A DNA stretch of 64,000 nucleotides, taken from the NCBI RefSeq assembly GCF_900091445.1, contig NZ_LT607733.1:5483001-5547000 (forward strand), given 5' to 3'. The notes under the pieces were generated by a model. It was not told where the DNA came from, searched no databases, and worked only from the letters and a program-made list of their open reading frames with translations. Source of the DNA: Micromonospora echinofusca (GTDB lineage: Bacteria > Actinomycetota > Actinomycetes > Mycobacteriales > Micromonosporaceae). Position numbers and translations under genes: made by a program. This document shows positions 41,081 through 50,449 of the stretch, piece by piece (within the stretch, counting starts at the first letter, position 1; every line of letters begins with the position of its first letter).

Positions 41081-42843
41081 CCGACGACCGGCCCGGGGCG
41101 GGACGTGCCGGCTCCGCCGAGCGGGCCGTGCTGCGGTTGGCCCGGCCGTACCTGAACCGGCTGCTCGGCGCCGGGCTGCTCGCCGCCGCCACCGAGTTCG
41201 CCGCCCTCGCCCTGATGGCCACCGCGACCTGGCTGCTGATGAGCGCCGCCGAACGGCCCCCGCTGGACCGCCTCACCGTGGCGATCGTGGCGGTCCGGGC
41301 GCTGGCGATCAGCCGGGGCGTGCTCCGCTACACCGAACGACTCGCCGGGCACGACGCCGTGCTGCGGTTGATCACCGACGTCCGGGCCCGGGTCTTCGGC
41401 GCCCTCGCCGCCAGCCCGGCGGCACGGCAGCGCTCCGGCGACGCGCTGAGCCGGCTCGTCTCCGACGTGGAGGCGGTGCAGGACCTGCTGCTGCGGGTGC
41501 TGGTGCCGGCCTCGGCGGCGGCGCTGGTCGGCGTGCTCGCGGTCGGCGGGGCGGCACTGATGTCGCCGGCCGCCGCCGGGGTGCTCGCGGTCGGGCTGCT
41601 GCTCGCCGGGGTCGCGCTGCCCGTGCTGGCCACCGCGCTGACCCGCCGCGCCGCCGCCGAACTGGCGCCGCTGCGCGGCGCCCTCGCCACCGACGCGGTC
41701 GACCTCACCCACGGCGCCGCCGACCTGGCCGCGTTCGGCGCCACCGGGCACGCTCTGGAGGCGGCCGGGGCGCGGGCGGAACGGCTGGCCCGGTTGGAGC
41801 GGCGGCTCGCCGCCACCGGCTTCGCGGTCGACGCGGCCGGGGTGCTGGTGGCCGGGCTGACCGCCGGGGCGGTGGTGCTCGCCGCGCTCGCCGACGGCGT
41901 GGACGGGGTGCTGGTCGGCGTCCTGGCGGTCGGCACGCTCGCCGCCGTGGAGATCGCGCTGGCCCTGGTCGGGGCCGCCCGGCAGTGGACCCAGCTCCGG
42001 ACCGGCCTGACCCGGGTCGCCGCCCTGCTGGAGGCCCCGGCCGGTCCGGCCGCCTCCGGCGGCGCCGAGCTCGGCCCCGGGCCGTACGAGGTGCGGTTCG
42101 AGAACGTCACCGTCCGGTACCGGGAGGGTGCCCCGCCCGCCCTGGACGGGTTCGGCCTCGACCTGCCGCCCGGCCGACGGGTGGCGGTGGTCGGGCCCAG
42201 CGGCGCCGGCAAGAGCACGCTGGCCGCCGTACTCACCGGCGCGGTGCGCCCCACGCACGGGCGGATCACCCTCGACGGGCGGGAGCTGTCGGCGTACCGG
42301 GCCGAGGAGCTGCCCCGCGCCGTCGGCGGGCTGCTCGCCGAGGCGTACGTCTTCCACGCCTCGGTGCGGGAGAACCTGCTGCTCGGGCGGCCCGGCGCCG
42401 ACGAGGAGGAGCTGGCGGCGGCCACCGCGGCGGCCGGGCTGCTGGACTGGGTACGCGAGCAGCCCGACGGCTGGGACACCGTGGTCGGAGAGGAGGGCGG
42501 TCAGCTCTCCGGCGGCCAGCGGCAGCGGCTCGCGCTGGCCCGGGCGCTGCTCGCGGCCCCGGGTGTGCTGGTGCTCGACGAGCCGACCGAGGGGCTCGAT
42601 CCCGCCGCCGCCGACGCGGTGCTCGCCTCCGCGCTGGCCGCCACCCCGGCCGGGCACTCCGTACTGCTGATCAGCCACCGGCTCAGCGGGCTCGCCGGGC
42701 TCGACGAGATCGTGGTCCTGGACGCCGGGCGGGTGGCCCAGCGCGGCCGGCACGCCGAGCTGGTCGCGACCCCCGGCTGGTACCGGGACCAGTGGCTGAT
42801 CCAGGAGGCGGCCGAACGCGGGTACCTGGCGCTGCGCCCCTGA
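41077..42843 (+). CDS. cydC: Thiol reductant ABC exporter subunit CydC
   Basis: 588 residues, same architecture as CydD and its heterodimer partner. The motif RGVLRYTERLAGHDAVLRLITDVR in the membrane domain is typical of CydC. NBD: Walker A GPSGAGKSTLAA, signature [16 protein letters not shown], Walker B VLVLDEPTEGLDP, His in LISHRLSGL. ATG 41077 overlaps the cydD stop (ATGA). Last gene of the operon; the next gene starts 80 bp later. Confidence 0.93.
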   Translation: MTDDRPGAGRAGSAERAVLRLARPYLNRLLGAGLLAAATEFAALALMATATWLLMSAAERPPLDRLTVAIVAVRALAISRGVLRYTERLAGHDAVLRLITDVRARVFGALAASPAARQRSGDALSRLVSDVEAVQDLLLRVLVPASAAALVGVLAVGGAALMSPAAAGVLAVGLLLAGVALPVLATALTRRAAAELAPLRGALATDAVDLTHGAADLAAFGATGHALEAAGARAERLARLERRLAATGFAVDAAGVLVAGLTAGAVVLAALADGVDGVLVGVLAVGTLAAVEIALALVGAARQWTQLRTGLTRVAALLEAPAGPAASGGAELGPGPYEVRFENVTVRYREGAPPALDGFGLDLPPGRRVAVVGPSGAGKSTLAAVLTGAVRPTHGRITLDGRELSAYRAEELPRAVGGLLAEAYVFHASVRENLLLGRPGADEEELAAATAAAGLLDWVREQPDGWDTVVGEEGGQLSGGQRQRLALARALLAAPGVLVLDEPTEGLDPAAADAVLASALAATPAGHSVLLISHRLSGLAGLDEIVVLDAGRVAQRGRHAELVATPGWYRDQWLIQEAAERGYLALRP

Positions 42844-42922
42844 CGCCCGTCCGCCCGGATCCGGGTCGGGGCCAGGGTTCTCCCCGACGACGTCCGCGGC
42901 GCCCCCGTGACAGGGTGGGGCC

Positions 42923-43582
42923 ATGCGGGGCGAGAACGGCGCGACGATCGTGGAGGAACGGCTGCGGGAGCTGGGCGCGCGTCTGCGGGGGCCGCGCCGC
43001 CTCAGGTCCGACCTGCTGGCCGAGGCGCGGCACGGGCTGTTGGACGCCGTCGACGCGTACCGGGAGAGTGGGCTGCCGGCGGCGGAGGCGCAGCGCCGGG
43101 CGGTGGCCGAGTTCGGCGCGCCGGCGGAGCTCGCCCCGGCCTACCAGGCGGAGCTGGCGGCGGGTGCGCTGCGCGGGCTGTCGCTTCGGGTCGTCGCGCT
43201 CGCCACGGTCGCGTTCGTCGCCGGCGACCTCACCTGGCAGGGGGCGAGCTGGGACGGCTCCCCGCCGCCGGCCGCCTACCAGCTGCTGTCGGCGTCGGTG
43301 GGCTGGATCTGGGCGGCGGCGTTCGTGCTGGCCGCGATCGGGCTGCTGCCGGCCGGGCGGTCGGCGCTGCGCGGGCGTGCCGTGGACCGGGCGGTGGGGA
43401 CGGCCCTCACCGGGGTCCTCGCCCTCGGCGTGCTGGCCGGCTCGGCCCTCTTCGCGTGGTCGATCGGCCTCTGGGACGCCGCGCTCACCTGGCCGCCCAT
43501 GATCATCGGCGCGGTGGTGGCCGCCGCCGGCTACCTCTGGCTCGGCCGGGCCGCACACACCTGGCTGCTCGCCACCCGCTGA
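42923..43582 (+). CDS. Permease-prefix-domain membrane protein
   Basis: 219 residues. The N-terminal 75 residues form the helical permease prefix domain 1 (VEERLRELGARLRGPRRLRSDLLAEARHGLLDAVDAYRE split over helices, then AEAQRRAVAEFGAPAELAPAYQAELA). Four membrane helices follow. Such proteins are regularly encoded beside a PadR regulator, as here (convergent, 9 bp apart). The prefix domain is often fused to ABC permeases, but here it stands with a small membrane domain. Function unknown. Confidence 0.82.
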   Translation: MRGENGATIVEERLRELGARLRGPRRLRSDLLAEARHGLLDAVDAYRESGLPAAEAQRRAVAEFGAPAELAPAYQAELAAGALRGLSLRVVALATVAFVAGDLTWQGASWDGSPPPAAYQLLSASVGWIWAAAFVLAAIGLLPAGRSALRGRAVDRAVGTALTGVLALGVLAGSALFAWSIGLWDAALTWPPMIIGAVVAAAGYLWLGRAAHTWLLATR

Positions 43583-43591
43583 AACCGGCGG

Positions 43592-43933
43592 TCAGGCCGG
43601 GGCGGTCGGCGGGGTGTCGGTGTCGAGGAAGCGACCGACGGTGGAGCGGAACTCGTGCCACCCCGACCGCTCGCCGGCCAGCGCCCGCCGGCCGTCGTCG
43701 GTGAGCTGGTACGTCCGCCGCTCCCGCCCGTTGACGGTGCTCCAGGTGCTGGCCACGTGACCGGCCCGCTCCAGCCGACGCAGCGCCGGGTAGATGGTGC
43801 CGGTCGGCAGGTCGAGCTGGCCGTCGCTGCGGCTGCGCAGCGCCTCGATGATCGCGTAGCCGTGCAGCGGACCCTGCTCGAGCACCGCGAGCAGCAGCGC
43901 GTCGAGGTGTCCGTGCAGCGCCTGGGCCTTCAT
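43592..43933 (-). CDS. PadR family transcriptional regulator (short type)
   Basis: 113 residues, PadR-s1 class: MKAQALHGHLDALLLAVLEQ, GPLHGYAIIEALRSRSDGQ, LPTGTIYPALRRLERAGHV and the wing RERRTYQLTDDGRRAL. ATG 43933 is chosen; an in-frame TTG nine bases upstream is less likely. A perfect palindrome abuts the start (autoregulation). Convergent with the permease-prefix protein gene, its usual partner. Confidence 0.9.
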   Translation of the reverse strand: MKAQALHGHLDALLLAVLEQGPLHGYAIIEALRSRSDGQLDLPTGTIYPALRRLERAGHVASTWSTVNGRERRTYQLTDDGRRALAGERSGWHEFRSTVGRFLDTDTPPTAPA

Positions 43934-43935
43934 GC

Positions 43936-43948
43936 GTAGCAACGCTAC
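43936..43948. promoter_or_regulatory. Palindromic operator at the padR start
   Basis: Perfect 5-3-5 palindrome GTAGC-AAC-GCTAC, 2 nt upstream of the padR ATG. On the minus strand it contains TAGCGT, a TANNNT -10 at leaderless distance. Protein bound here would cover the promoter. Confidence 0.5.
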
Positions 43949-44081
43949 TTGTCGGCGGGCCGGACCGCCACCGGGGTGCGGGCACCGGTCTCCCGGAGAC
44001 GCCCACTAGGGTATGTGCCCAGAGTCACTCGTCGGCGGCGGACGCCGACGGGTGGGCAACCCGAAGCACACGGAGGTCAGC

Positions 44082-45002
44082 GTGGCCCGCCAGTCGCCCC
44101 AACGGCCCGACGCCGACGAGCCCGAGCTCGACGACGCCGACGCCCCGGCCGAGTCCGGCACCGCAACCGTCTCTGCCGAGGCCGCCCGCGCCCTCTGGGA
44201 CGAGCTGCGGATCGACCCGGTGGAGATCGCGCTGCCCGCCGGCACCGGCTACACGCTGCGGGCCTACCGCCCGGCTCGGGAGCTGACCCCGACCGACGTC
44301 GCCGAGCGCGACCAGGACGACCCGTTCCTGGCGCGCCGCCAGGTCGCCGAGGAGGAAGAGGAGGACGACGACGAGGCCGTCGTCATCCTCGACGAGGAGG
44401 TCGCCCAGGAGTTCGCCGAGAGCGACGAGGAGGAGGCCAAGGGCCGCCGCCGCGACGCGACCGACGACGAGGACGCCAAGGCCGACTCCGACGAGGACGA
44501 GGACGAGGCGGGCGACGAGGAGGTGCCGGTCTTCCTCAGCCACCGCGGGAAGCTGCTGCTCTTCAAGACGCCCGAGTCGCTGGTCAGTTTCGTCCGATCC
44601 GGGGCGCCCAACGACCTGTCTCAGCTGGACAGCTGGAATGAACTGTCCGAACGGGTGGAGCCGGCCGACATCGCGCCGCTCGACGAGGACGTCTACGAGC
44701 TCGACCTGGTGGTCGAGAACCTCCGCGGCGGGCACGACACCTGGGACCCGACGCTGCTCATCGAGGCCGGCGAGGTGGCCCGCGACCTGGCGTACGCGCT
44801 GCGGCTGCCCGCGGTGCTGGACATGCTCTCCGCCGGCTCCAGCCTGGACGATCTCGACGAGGCGCTGCGCGCCACGGTCGACGGCGGCGTGGGCGGCTTC
44901 TTCGGGCGGCGCCGACTGAAGAAAATCGGGGCACAAACCGCAAGTCTGGGTTGGCGCACCATTGTCGGAAAGATCTCTGCGGTCGTGGACTGGCGCGACT
45001 GA
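44082..45002 (+). CDS. Acidic conserved protein of unknown function
   Basis: 306 residues. A folded N-terminal part (about 15-85, ALWDELRIDPVEIALPAGTG) and a C-terminal part (about 160-306, VPVFLSHRGKLLLFKTPESL ... LDEDVYELDLVVENLRGG) are joined by a strongly acidic Glu/Asp linker (about 90-155). The far C-terminus is basic (GRRRLKKIGAQ). No enzyme motif is evident. GTG 44082 has GGAGG 5-6 nt upstream; extending to 44013 lacks support. It precedes the IS110-like gene by 64 bp, same strand. Confidence 0.78.
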   Translation: MARQSPQRPDADEPELDDADAPAESGTATVSAEAARALWDELRIDPVEIALPAGTGYTLRAYRPARELTPTDVAERDQDDPFLARRQVAEEEEEDDDEAVVILDEEVAQEFAESDEEEAKGRRRDATDDEDAKADSDEDEDEAGDEEVPVFLSHRGKLLLFKTPESLVSFVRSGAPNDLSQLDSWNELSERVEPADIAPLDEDVYELDLVVENLRGGHDTWDPTLLIEAGEVARDLAYALRLPAVLDMLSAGSSLDDLDEALRATVDGGVGGFFGRRRLKKIGAQTASLGWRTIVGKISAVVDWRD

Positions 45003-45066
45003 CCCTTTACGGGGAGCATCAGTCTCTGGCAGTGAAAGCCTTGTGTCCCGGGAGGAGGACGACGCC

Positions 45067-47484
45067 GTGGCGCTCGTGCGCGTGTACTGCGGTCTGGCCT
45101 CGGCGGATCCGGCCGACCGACCGGTCTCGGCCGGTTCGACGCTGACGTCCGCTGTGGTCGACGACGCAGGCCGTCTGCTGCATGTCTGCGAGATCGGCGA
45201 CGACCCCGCTGGCTACGCCCAGCTGGTCGCGCTGCTCGTGGAGCGGTCGGGCGGGCCGAGCGGTGCGGCCATCGCCGCCGACAGCGACGACCACACGGTC
45301 ACCTCGCTGCTCAGCGCGGCGGGTCGTCCACTGGCGATCGCGGACGACGACTCCGTCGACGACTTCGCCGAACGCTTCGCCGACGACGACTCCCTGGAGG
45401 AGATGCAGTCGCCCCCGGCCGAGCGGCGTGCCGTCGGCCTGGCCCGCGCCCTGCAGGCCGGCGCCCTCTCCGCCGTCACCCTCCCGGCCCCCCGGGACCT
45501 CGCCGGCTACAAGCAGGTCCTCGCCGCGCACGCCGCCCTGGCCAGCGGTCGGCACTCCGCCGCCGTCGCGCTGCGGGAGGTGCTGCGCGAGCTCTACCCG
45601 GCCGCGTTGCGCGCGTACCCGGACCCGGCCGAGCCGGTCTCGCTGGCGGTGCTGGACGCGCTGCCCGAGCCCGGCATGCTGACCGGCACCGTGGGTCGCG
45701 GCGGCGACGCCCCGGCGGAGGCGGTCGCGACGCGTCTCGCCGCCGACGGGGTCGCCGACGCCGACGAACTCACCTCGGCGGTGACCGCCCTGCGGGTCGC
45801 CATCAGCGAGACGCCCCGGCGCGCCACCGTCAACCGCGCCCTCACCTCCGCGGTGGCCGACACCGTACGGCAGGCCGTCGCCTCCGTCCGGGCCTGCGAC
45901 GCCGGCTGCCAGGCCCTGGTCGGCGCGCTCAACGAGCGGGTGGGCGCGCCCGCCACGCCGGCCCCGGGCCGCCGCGCCGCGACCCGCCACGGCGAGCCGC
46001 TCGGCGACGTGCCCGGTCGCGCCCCCGCCGGCGCGCTGCCCGGCCTGACTCCCACCGGCGGTGGCCTGCCCGGCCTCGCCCCCACCGGTGCCGCTCCGCG
46101 TCCCCTGCGGCCCGCCGAACCCGAGCCCGCCCCGGGCGGTGGCCGCCGCAGCCGGCCCGAGCCCGTCTCCGGCACGACGGCGCCCCCGACCCCCCGGCCG
46201 CTCGGCCCGCCGCCGGTCGCTCCGGCCCCCGTCACCCCACCCCCGGTCGCGCCGACGCCGGTCACGCCGGCTGCGGTCGCCGGTCCCCCGGTCTCCGCGC
46301 CCCCCTCGCGGCCCGGAGCGCTGCCGAGCCGGATCGACGGTCCGGCCAACCGCCCGGTGTCCGCGCCGCCGCCTCCGCCGCCGGGGATCACCCCCATCGC
46401 CCCGGCGCAGCGTGGCGCGGTGCCGCCGGCCGAGGCGGGCGAGCCGTTCCGCCCGACCCTGACCACCGCGGCGATCCAGAACGCCCGCGCCGAGCGCCAG
46501 CGCACCGTGATCCCGCCCCGGCCGAAGACGAACGTCGAGCCCGCCCCGCCCACGGGCGGTTTCAGCGCCACCGACCTCAGCGTTCCCGTGCCCACGCCCC
46601 GGCCGGACCAGGAGACCACTCCGGCCGCCCGCACGGAGGCCGCTCCGCCCGGCTCCCGGGCGAACTGGCCGCTGGTCAACAACCCGGAGGACCCGGCCGA
46701 CAGCTCCGCCAAGAACCCGGTCGCCAACTCCTACGGAGAGCGCGGCGGGCGCGGCGTCGACGCCCCGACCGATCCGGGGGCGGAGCGCCGGGTCACCCCG
46801 CCCTGGCTGGCCGACGACCTGCCCCAGGAGCCTCCGGTGCTGCGGTTGGTCGAGCCGCCGCCGCTGGCCGACCGCGCGCTGAGCGGCGCGACGGGCCCGG
46901 CCCCGGACGCGCAGCCCGAGACGCCTCCGCTGCGGCTGGTCGACCGCGAGGAGGCCGCACGCGGTGGCCGACCTGTCCCCCGTGACGAGCGGCCCGCGGC
47001 CGAGTACCGGCCGGCGCCCCCGGTCGAGCGCCGACCTCCGCCGGTGTCCGACGAGGGCGACGGCGACCTGCTGATCTTCGCCCAGGCCAAGTCCGCCTGG
47101 TTCGTGGGGCACGACGACGAGTCCAACCTGGACTGGTCCACCACCGCGGACACCGGCTGGCAGGCCGCCGAGCAGGCCGCCCGCCCGGCGGTCGGCGCCG
47201 AGACGCCGGCCGGGCTGCCGAAGCGGGTCCCCCAGGCCAACCTCGTCCCCGGCTCCCCGCTGCGGGACGAGCGACCACTGCGGATCGTCCGCGACGCGGC
47301 GAGCCTCGCCGAGAACACCACCGGCTACTTCCGTGGCTGGCGCCGCGGGCAGGAGATCGGCGGATTCGCGGTGGGCGGTCGACCCGGTCGCGAAGCCGCC
47401 GGAGGCTGGGACTTCACCCGTGACACGGGCGACCGCGACGACGACCGGGAATACGAGTACCGCTCCGCCAGCTACCGCTCCTGA
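45067..47484 (+). CDS. IS110-transposase-like N-domain fused to a conservon-type C-terminal module
   Basis: 805 residues. Residues 1 to about 220 follow the layout of an IS110 (DEDD) transposase N-region: VRVYCGLASADP, VVDDAGRLLHV, AAGRPLAIADDD, LARALQAG and VLRELYPAALRAYPDP; the first catalytic Asp position reads GLAS, so it is probably inactive. About 300-660 is Pro-rich and disordered. The C-terminus has LIFAQAKSAWF, GWQAAEQAA, GLPKRVPQANLVPG and YFRGWRRG, matching the end of the CvnA-like sensor at 50446-54009. No inverted repeats or target duplication flank it. GTG 45067 follows GGAGGAGG; GTG 45043 is an alternative. Confidence 0.75.
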   Translation: MALVRVYCGLASADPADRPVSAGSTLTSAVVDDAGRLLHVCEIGDDPAGYAQLVALLVERSGGPSGAAIAADSDDHTVTSLLSAAGRPLAIADDDSVDDFAERFADDDSLEEMQSPPAERRAVGLARALQAGALSAVTLPAPRDLAGYKQVLAAHAALASGRHSAAVALREVLRELYPAALRAYPDPAEPVSLAVLDALPEPGMLTGTVGRGGDAPAEAVATRLAADGVADADELTSAVTALRVAISETPRRATVNRALTSAVADTVRQAVASVRACDAGCQALVGALNERVGAPATPAPGRRAATRHGEPLGDVPGRAPAGALPGLTPTGGGLPGLAPTGAAPRPLRPAEPEPAPGGGRRSRPEPVSGTTAPPTPRPLGPPPVAPAPVTPPPVAPTPVTPAAVAGPPVSAPPSRPGALPSRIDGPANRPVSAPPPPPPGITPIAPAQRGAVPPAEAGEPFRPTLTTAAIQNARAERQRTVIPPRPKTNVEPAPPTGGFSATDLSVPVPTPRPDQETTPAARTEAAPPGSRANWPLVNNPEDPADSSAKNPVANSYGERGGRGVDAPTDPGAERRVTPPWLADDLPQEPPVLRLVEPPPLADRALSGATGPAPDAQPETPPLRLVDREEAARGGRPVPRDERPAAEYRPAPPVERRPPPVSDEGDGDLLIFAQAKSAWFVGHDDESNLDWSTTADTGWQAAEQAARPAVGAETPAGLPKRVPQANLVPGSPLRDERPLRIVRDAASLAENTTGYFRGWRRGQEIGGFAVGGRPGREAAGGWDFTRDTGDRDDDREYEYRSASYRS

Positions 47485-47613
47485 CCGCCGGGAAATCGCC
47501 TCCCACCTGCGTGTTCATGCCCACACCCGGATAATTTGACGCCACCTCGCGGCGGCCGGGAGCATACCGGCGGAACAGCCGGCGGCAGGGGTCGTCGGGT
47601 GGGAAGGCGACTC

Positions 47614-48837
47614 ATGGCGACATCGGCAACCGGCTCCTCCGCGTTCACCCGCCGTGGCCTGCTGGCCGCGACGGCGGGCACGCTCCTGCTCAGCGCCTGC
47701 GGGCGGGGCGAGGCGGGCGCGGACGATCCCGCCACGACGGTCGCGCCGGGCGGCCAGGAGCTGCTGATCGGGGTCAGCCTGGAGCTGACCGGGCCCGGCG
47801 CCGCGCTCGGCGTAATCCAGCAGCGGGCGTTGGAGATCACCCTCGAATCGCTCAACGCCAAGGGTGTCCCGATCGGGAACCTCCGCCGCGCCGTACGGCT
47901 CGAGGTACGCGACAACGCCGGCGATCCCGCGTTGGCGGCCCGGCAGGCCACCGCGCTGGCCCGCGACACCGGCGTGCACGCCCTGCTCGGCGGCACCATG
48001 GCCGAGACCTCGATGGCTCTGGTCCAGGTGGCGCAGAAGGAGCGGGTGCCGTTCCTCTCGCTCGCCTTCGGCGACGGGATCGTGCTGCCGCTGGCGCAGC
48101 GGACGTACGTCTACAAGATGACTCCGGACGCCGGCGACATGGCCCGTCGGCTCGCCCGGCTCATCGCCTCGCAGCGGCTCTCCCGGGTCGCCCTGCTGGC
48201 GGCGGACGGCCTGCACGGCGATTCGGGCGTACGGGCGATGAGAGGTGCCCTGCGCACGGCCGGCGTGGCGCTGGCCTCCGCCACCCGGCTGCCCCGCACC
48301 GGCGGGGACTTCCGCCGGGCGGCCCGCGCGACGGCGGGCACCCGCCCCGACGGCGTGGTGGTGTGGGCGACCGCCCCCGACTCGGCCGCCGCCGTCGGGG
48401 CGCTGCGCCGGGCCGGCTACGACGGGCCGGTGTTCCTCGACGCGGGCGCGGTGGCGGAGCAGACCCTGGAGGGCGGGAACGCGGCCCTCCTGGAGGGCGC
48501 GTACGCCGTGCACCCGACCTCGCTGGGCGGGGCGATGCTCGCCAACACCACCATGTCGGCGTTGGAGCGCAAGGAGTTCGTCTACCGCTACGTGCAGCTG
48601 CACGGCGGGTTCAGCGGCTTCGCCCCGTACGCGTCCGACGCGGTGCAGCTGATCGCCGACGCGGCCCGGCTCTCCACCAGCGTCGACCGTGGACGGATCC
48701 GCGCGTTCCTTCAGAACCAGGTCACCGAGGGGATGGCGGGGATGTACTCCTTCACCCCCATCCGGCACGGCGGCATGGACCAGGGCTCGCTGGGCGTCTA
48801 CACCGTCAGCGCGGGTGCCTGGACGCGGGTGTCCTGA
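47614..48837 (+). CDS. ABC-type branched-chain amino-acid-like solute-binding lipoprotein (orphan)
   Basis: 407 residues. A Tat-like twin-Arg signal (FTRRGLLAATAGTLLLSACG) ends in a lipobox, so the protein is probably anchored outside the membrane. The mature part is a type I periplasmic-binding fold of the LivJ/Leu-Ile-Val kind: LLIGVSLELTGPGAALG, LLGGTMAETSMALV, VALLAADGLHGDSGVRAM, DGVVVWATAPDSAAAV. No permease or ATPase genes adjoin it; it is convergent with the conservon. It may be a sensory binding protein, not a transporter part. ATG 47614 is set by the signal peptide. Confidence 0.88.
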   Translation: MATSATGSSAFTRRGLLAATAGTLLLSACGRGEAGADDPATTVAPGGQELLIGVSLELTGPGAALGVIQQRALEITLESLNAKGVPIGNLRRAVRLEVRDNAGDPALAARQATALARDTGVHALLGGTMAETSMALVQVAQKERVPFLSLAFGDGIVLPLAQRTYVYKMTPDAGDMARRLARLIASQRLSRVALLAADGLHGDSGVRAMRGALRTAGVALASATRLPRTGGDFRRAARATAGTRPDGVVVWATAPDSAAAVGALRRAGYDGPVFLDAGAVAEQTLEGGNAALLEGAYAVHPTSLGGAMLANTTMSALERKEFVYRYVQLHGGFSGFAPYASDAVQLIADAARLSTSVDRGRIRAFLQNQVTEGMAGMYSFTPIRHGGMDQGSLGVYTVSAGAWTRVS

Positions 48838-48932
48838 CCCCGCGCCGACGGGCAACCCCGAGGGCGCCCGGCAGCGCGGGACGGCCCACCCCTCGGGTCA
48901 GGCCCTCGCCCCCGTGACCTGGACAGCGACGA

Positions 48933-48963
48933 GCGCCCGGTGGCGGCCGAGGCCACCGGGCGC
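48933..48963. terminator. Convergent terminator between the solute-binding protein and cvn operon
   Basis: Perfect 12-bp stem GCGCCCGGTGGC (48933-48944) / GCCACCGGGCGC (48952-48963), 7-nt loop, 13 bp before the cvnD stop. It can end transcripts from both sides. Confidence 0.7.
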
Positions 48964-48975
48964 GGGTCGCGTCGA

Positions 48976-49590
48976 TCAGGCCGGCGCCACGGCGCGCGAG
49001 CGCCGCATGGTCAGCACGTACTCGACCAGCGAGATCAGCACGTGCTTCGTCGACTCCCGGTTGCGGGCGTCGCAGGCCACCACCGGCACGTCCCCGGAGA
49101 TCGCGAGCGCGTCCCGGACGTCCTGCGGATCGTGGTACTGCATCCCGTCGAAGCAGTTGATGGCCACCAGGTACGGCAGCCGCCGGTGCTCGAAGAAGTC
49201 GATCGCCGCGAAGCAGTCGGCCAGTCGGCGGGTGTCCACCAGCACGACCGCGCCGATCGCGCCACGGACCAACTCGTCCCACATGAACCAGAACCGGGTC
49301 TGACCCGGCGTACCGAACAGGTACAGGATCAGGTCACGGTCGATCGAGATGCGGCCGAAGTCCATCGCCACCGTGGTCGTCGTCTTGCCCGGCACCTGCC
49401 GGGTGTCGTCGACGCCCACGCCGGCGGAGGTCATGATGGCCTCGGTCGTCAGCGGCGTGATCTCCGAGACCGAGCCGACCAGCGTCGTCTTGCCGACGCC
49501 GAATCCCCCGGCGATAACGATCTTCGCCGACGTCACGCGCCCACTCGGGGTCGGCGGGCGGTGCGACATGTCAGAGCCTGCGAAGTCCAC
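48976..49590 (-). CDS. cvnD: Conservon GTP-binding protein CvnD (Ras-like)
   Basis: 204-residue small GTPase: P-loop AGGFGVGKTTLVGSVS, switch region TTTTVAMDFGRI, G3-like LYLFGTPGQTRFWFMWDE, G4-like AINCFDG in place of NKxD, G5-like VVACDAR. GTG 49590 (MDFAGSD) is preferred over ATG 49569 because GGAGAGG lies 7 nt upstream and conservon GTPases start this way; it overlaps cvnC by 20 nt. Last gene of cvnABCD. By analogy with Streptomyces conservons it forms a membrane complex with CvnA-C resembling a G-protein-coupled system. Confidence 0.93.
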   Translation of the reverse strand: MDFAGSDMSHRPPTPSGRVTSAKIVIAGGFGVGKTTLVGSVSEITPLTTEAIMTSAGVGVDDTRQVPGKTTTTVAMDFGRISIDRDLILYLFGTPGQTRFWFMWDELVRGAIGAVVLVDTRRLADCFAAIDFFEHRRLPYLVAINCFDGMQYHDPQDVRDALAISGDVPVVACDARNRESTKHVLISLVEYVLTMRRSRAVAPA

Positions 49591-49948
49591 TCAGCACCCT
49601 CTCCAGCAGTTCAGTGCCCACCGCGTCGTCCGAGTCGTCCAAGATGGTCGGCTCGTGGACCGCGACCAGGCCGTCCGTCGCCATGTCGGCGATGAGCACC
49701 CGGGCCACACCGAGCGGGAGCTGCATCCGCGCCGCGATCTCGGCGAGCGACTGCACACGTCCATCACACAGCGCAGCGATGTACTGGTGCTCGCGACCCT
49801 GACCGCCGTTGCCATTGGCAGCGGCGCGGCCGCGCACCGTCGTCTCGACGAGCGCCTCCAGCGCGATGTCGAGGCGAGGGCGGGTACGACCGCGGGTCAC
49901 GGCGTATGGACGGACCAACGCTCCGGTCGGCTCGTCACGATCGGCCAT
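49571..49948 (-). CDS. cvnC: Conservon DUF742 protein CvnC
   Basis: 125 residues. The DUF742 pattern is clear: ALVRPYAVTRGRTRP near the start, then AALCDGRVQSLAEIAARMQLPLGVARVLIADMATDGLV, a winged-helix-like segment, and a Leu-rich tail LLERVLSGLRRL. ATG 49948 is 10-11 nt from GGAGG. It sits between cvnB and cvnD. Family members bind the CvnA sensor; whether this one contacts DNA is unknown. Confidence 0.92.
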   Translation of the reverse strand: MADRDEPTGALVRPYAVTRGRTRPRLDIALEALVETTVRGRAAANGNGGQGREHQYIAALCDGRVQSLAEIAARMQLPLGVARVLIADMATDGLVAVHEPTILDDSDDAVGTELLERVLSGLRRL

Positions 49949-50044
49949 GTCGCCGCTCACCTCCCTCGCACCCGGCACCGGCTCCGGTTGGAGCCCGTCG
50001 TCGTTGTCGTCGTCGGCCCGCCGACCTCACGGGTCAACGGGTCG

Positions 50045-50449
50045 TCAGCCCAGCATTCCCGCAGCCGCACGTGGCTGCGGGGTCAACGCGTCGCCCACCC
50101 GGTCGACCAGCAGGGCCATCTCGTAACCCACCTGCCCCACGTCGCAGCTGCGGGCGGCGAGCACCGCGAACGACGACCCGTCCGAGATGGACATGAGGAA
50201 CAGGAAGCCATTGTCCATCTCCACCACTGTCTGCAACACCGCGCCTCCCTCGAAGCAGCGGGCCGCACCCTGGGTGAGGCTGACCAGGCCGGACGCGATG
50301 GCGGCCAGCTGATCCGCCCGGTCCCGCGGGAGGTCCCGTGACGACGCGAGGAGCAGGCCGTCCGCGGAGACGGCGACCGCGTGCGCGACACCGGGCACCC
50401 GGTCGGCGAAGTTGGCCAGCAGCCAACCGAGATCCTGCGTAGTTGTCAT
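50045..50449 (-). CDS. cvnB: Conservon roadblock/LC7 protein CvnB
   Basis: 134 residues of the roadblock/LC7 fold: [51 protein letters not shown], and [25 protein letters not shown]. These proteins regulate small GTPases, here presumably CvnD (for example MglB-like GAP function). ATG 50449 overlaps the cvnA stop by 4 nt. Followed by cvnC after about 95 bp. Confidence 0.94.
   Translation of the reverse strand: MTTTQDLGWLLANFADRVPGVAHAVAVSADGLLLASSRDLPRDRADQLAAIASGLVSLTQGAARCFEGGAVLQTVVEMDNGFLFLMSISDGSSFAVLAARSCDVGQVGYEMALLVDRVGDALTPQPRAAAGMLG

Noticed and set aside
39799..42924. Minus-strand open frame of about 1040 codons opposite cydDC
   Set aside because: It is the antisense frame of two intact ABC exporter genes; long antisense frames are expected at this GC content and its protein is low-complexity Arg/Gly/Pro with no domain.
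45067..47484. Intact IS110 insertion sequence
   Set aside because: No terminal repeats, a changed first catalytic position, a 500-residue extra C-terminal region and a conservon context argue against a mobile element.
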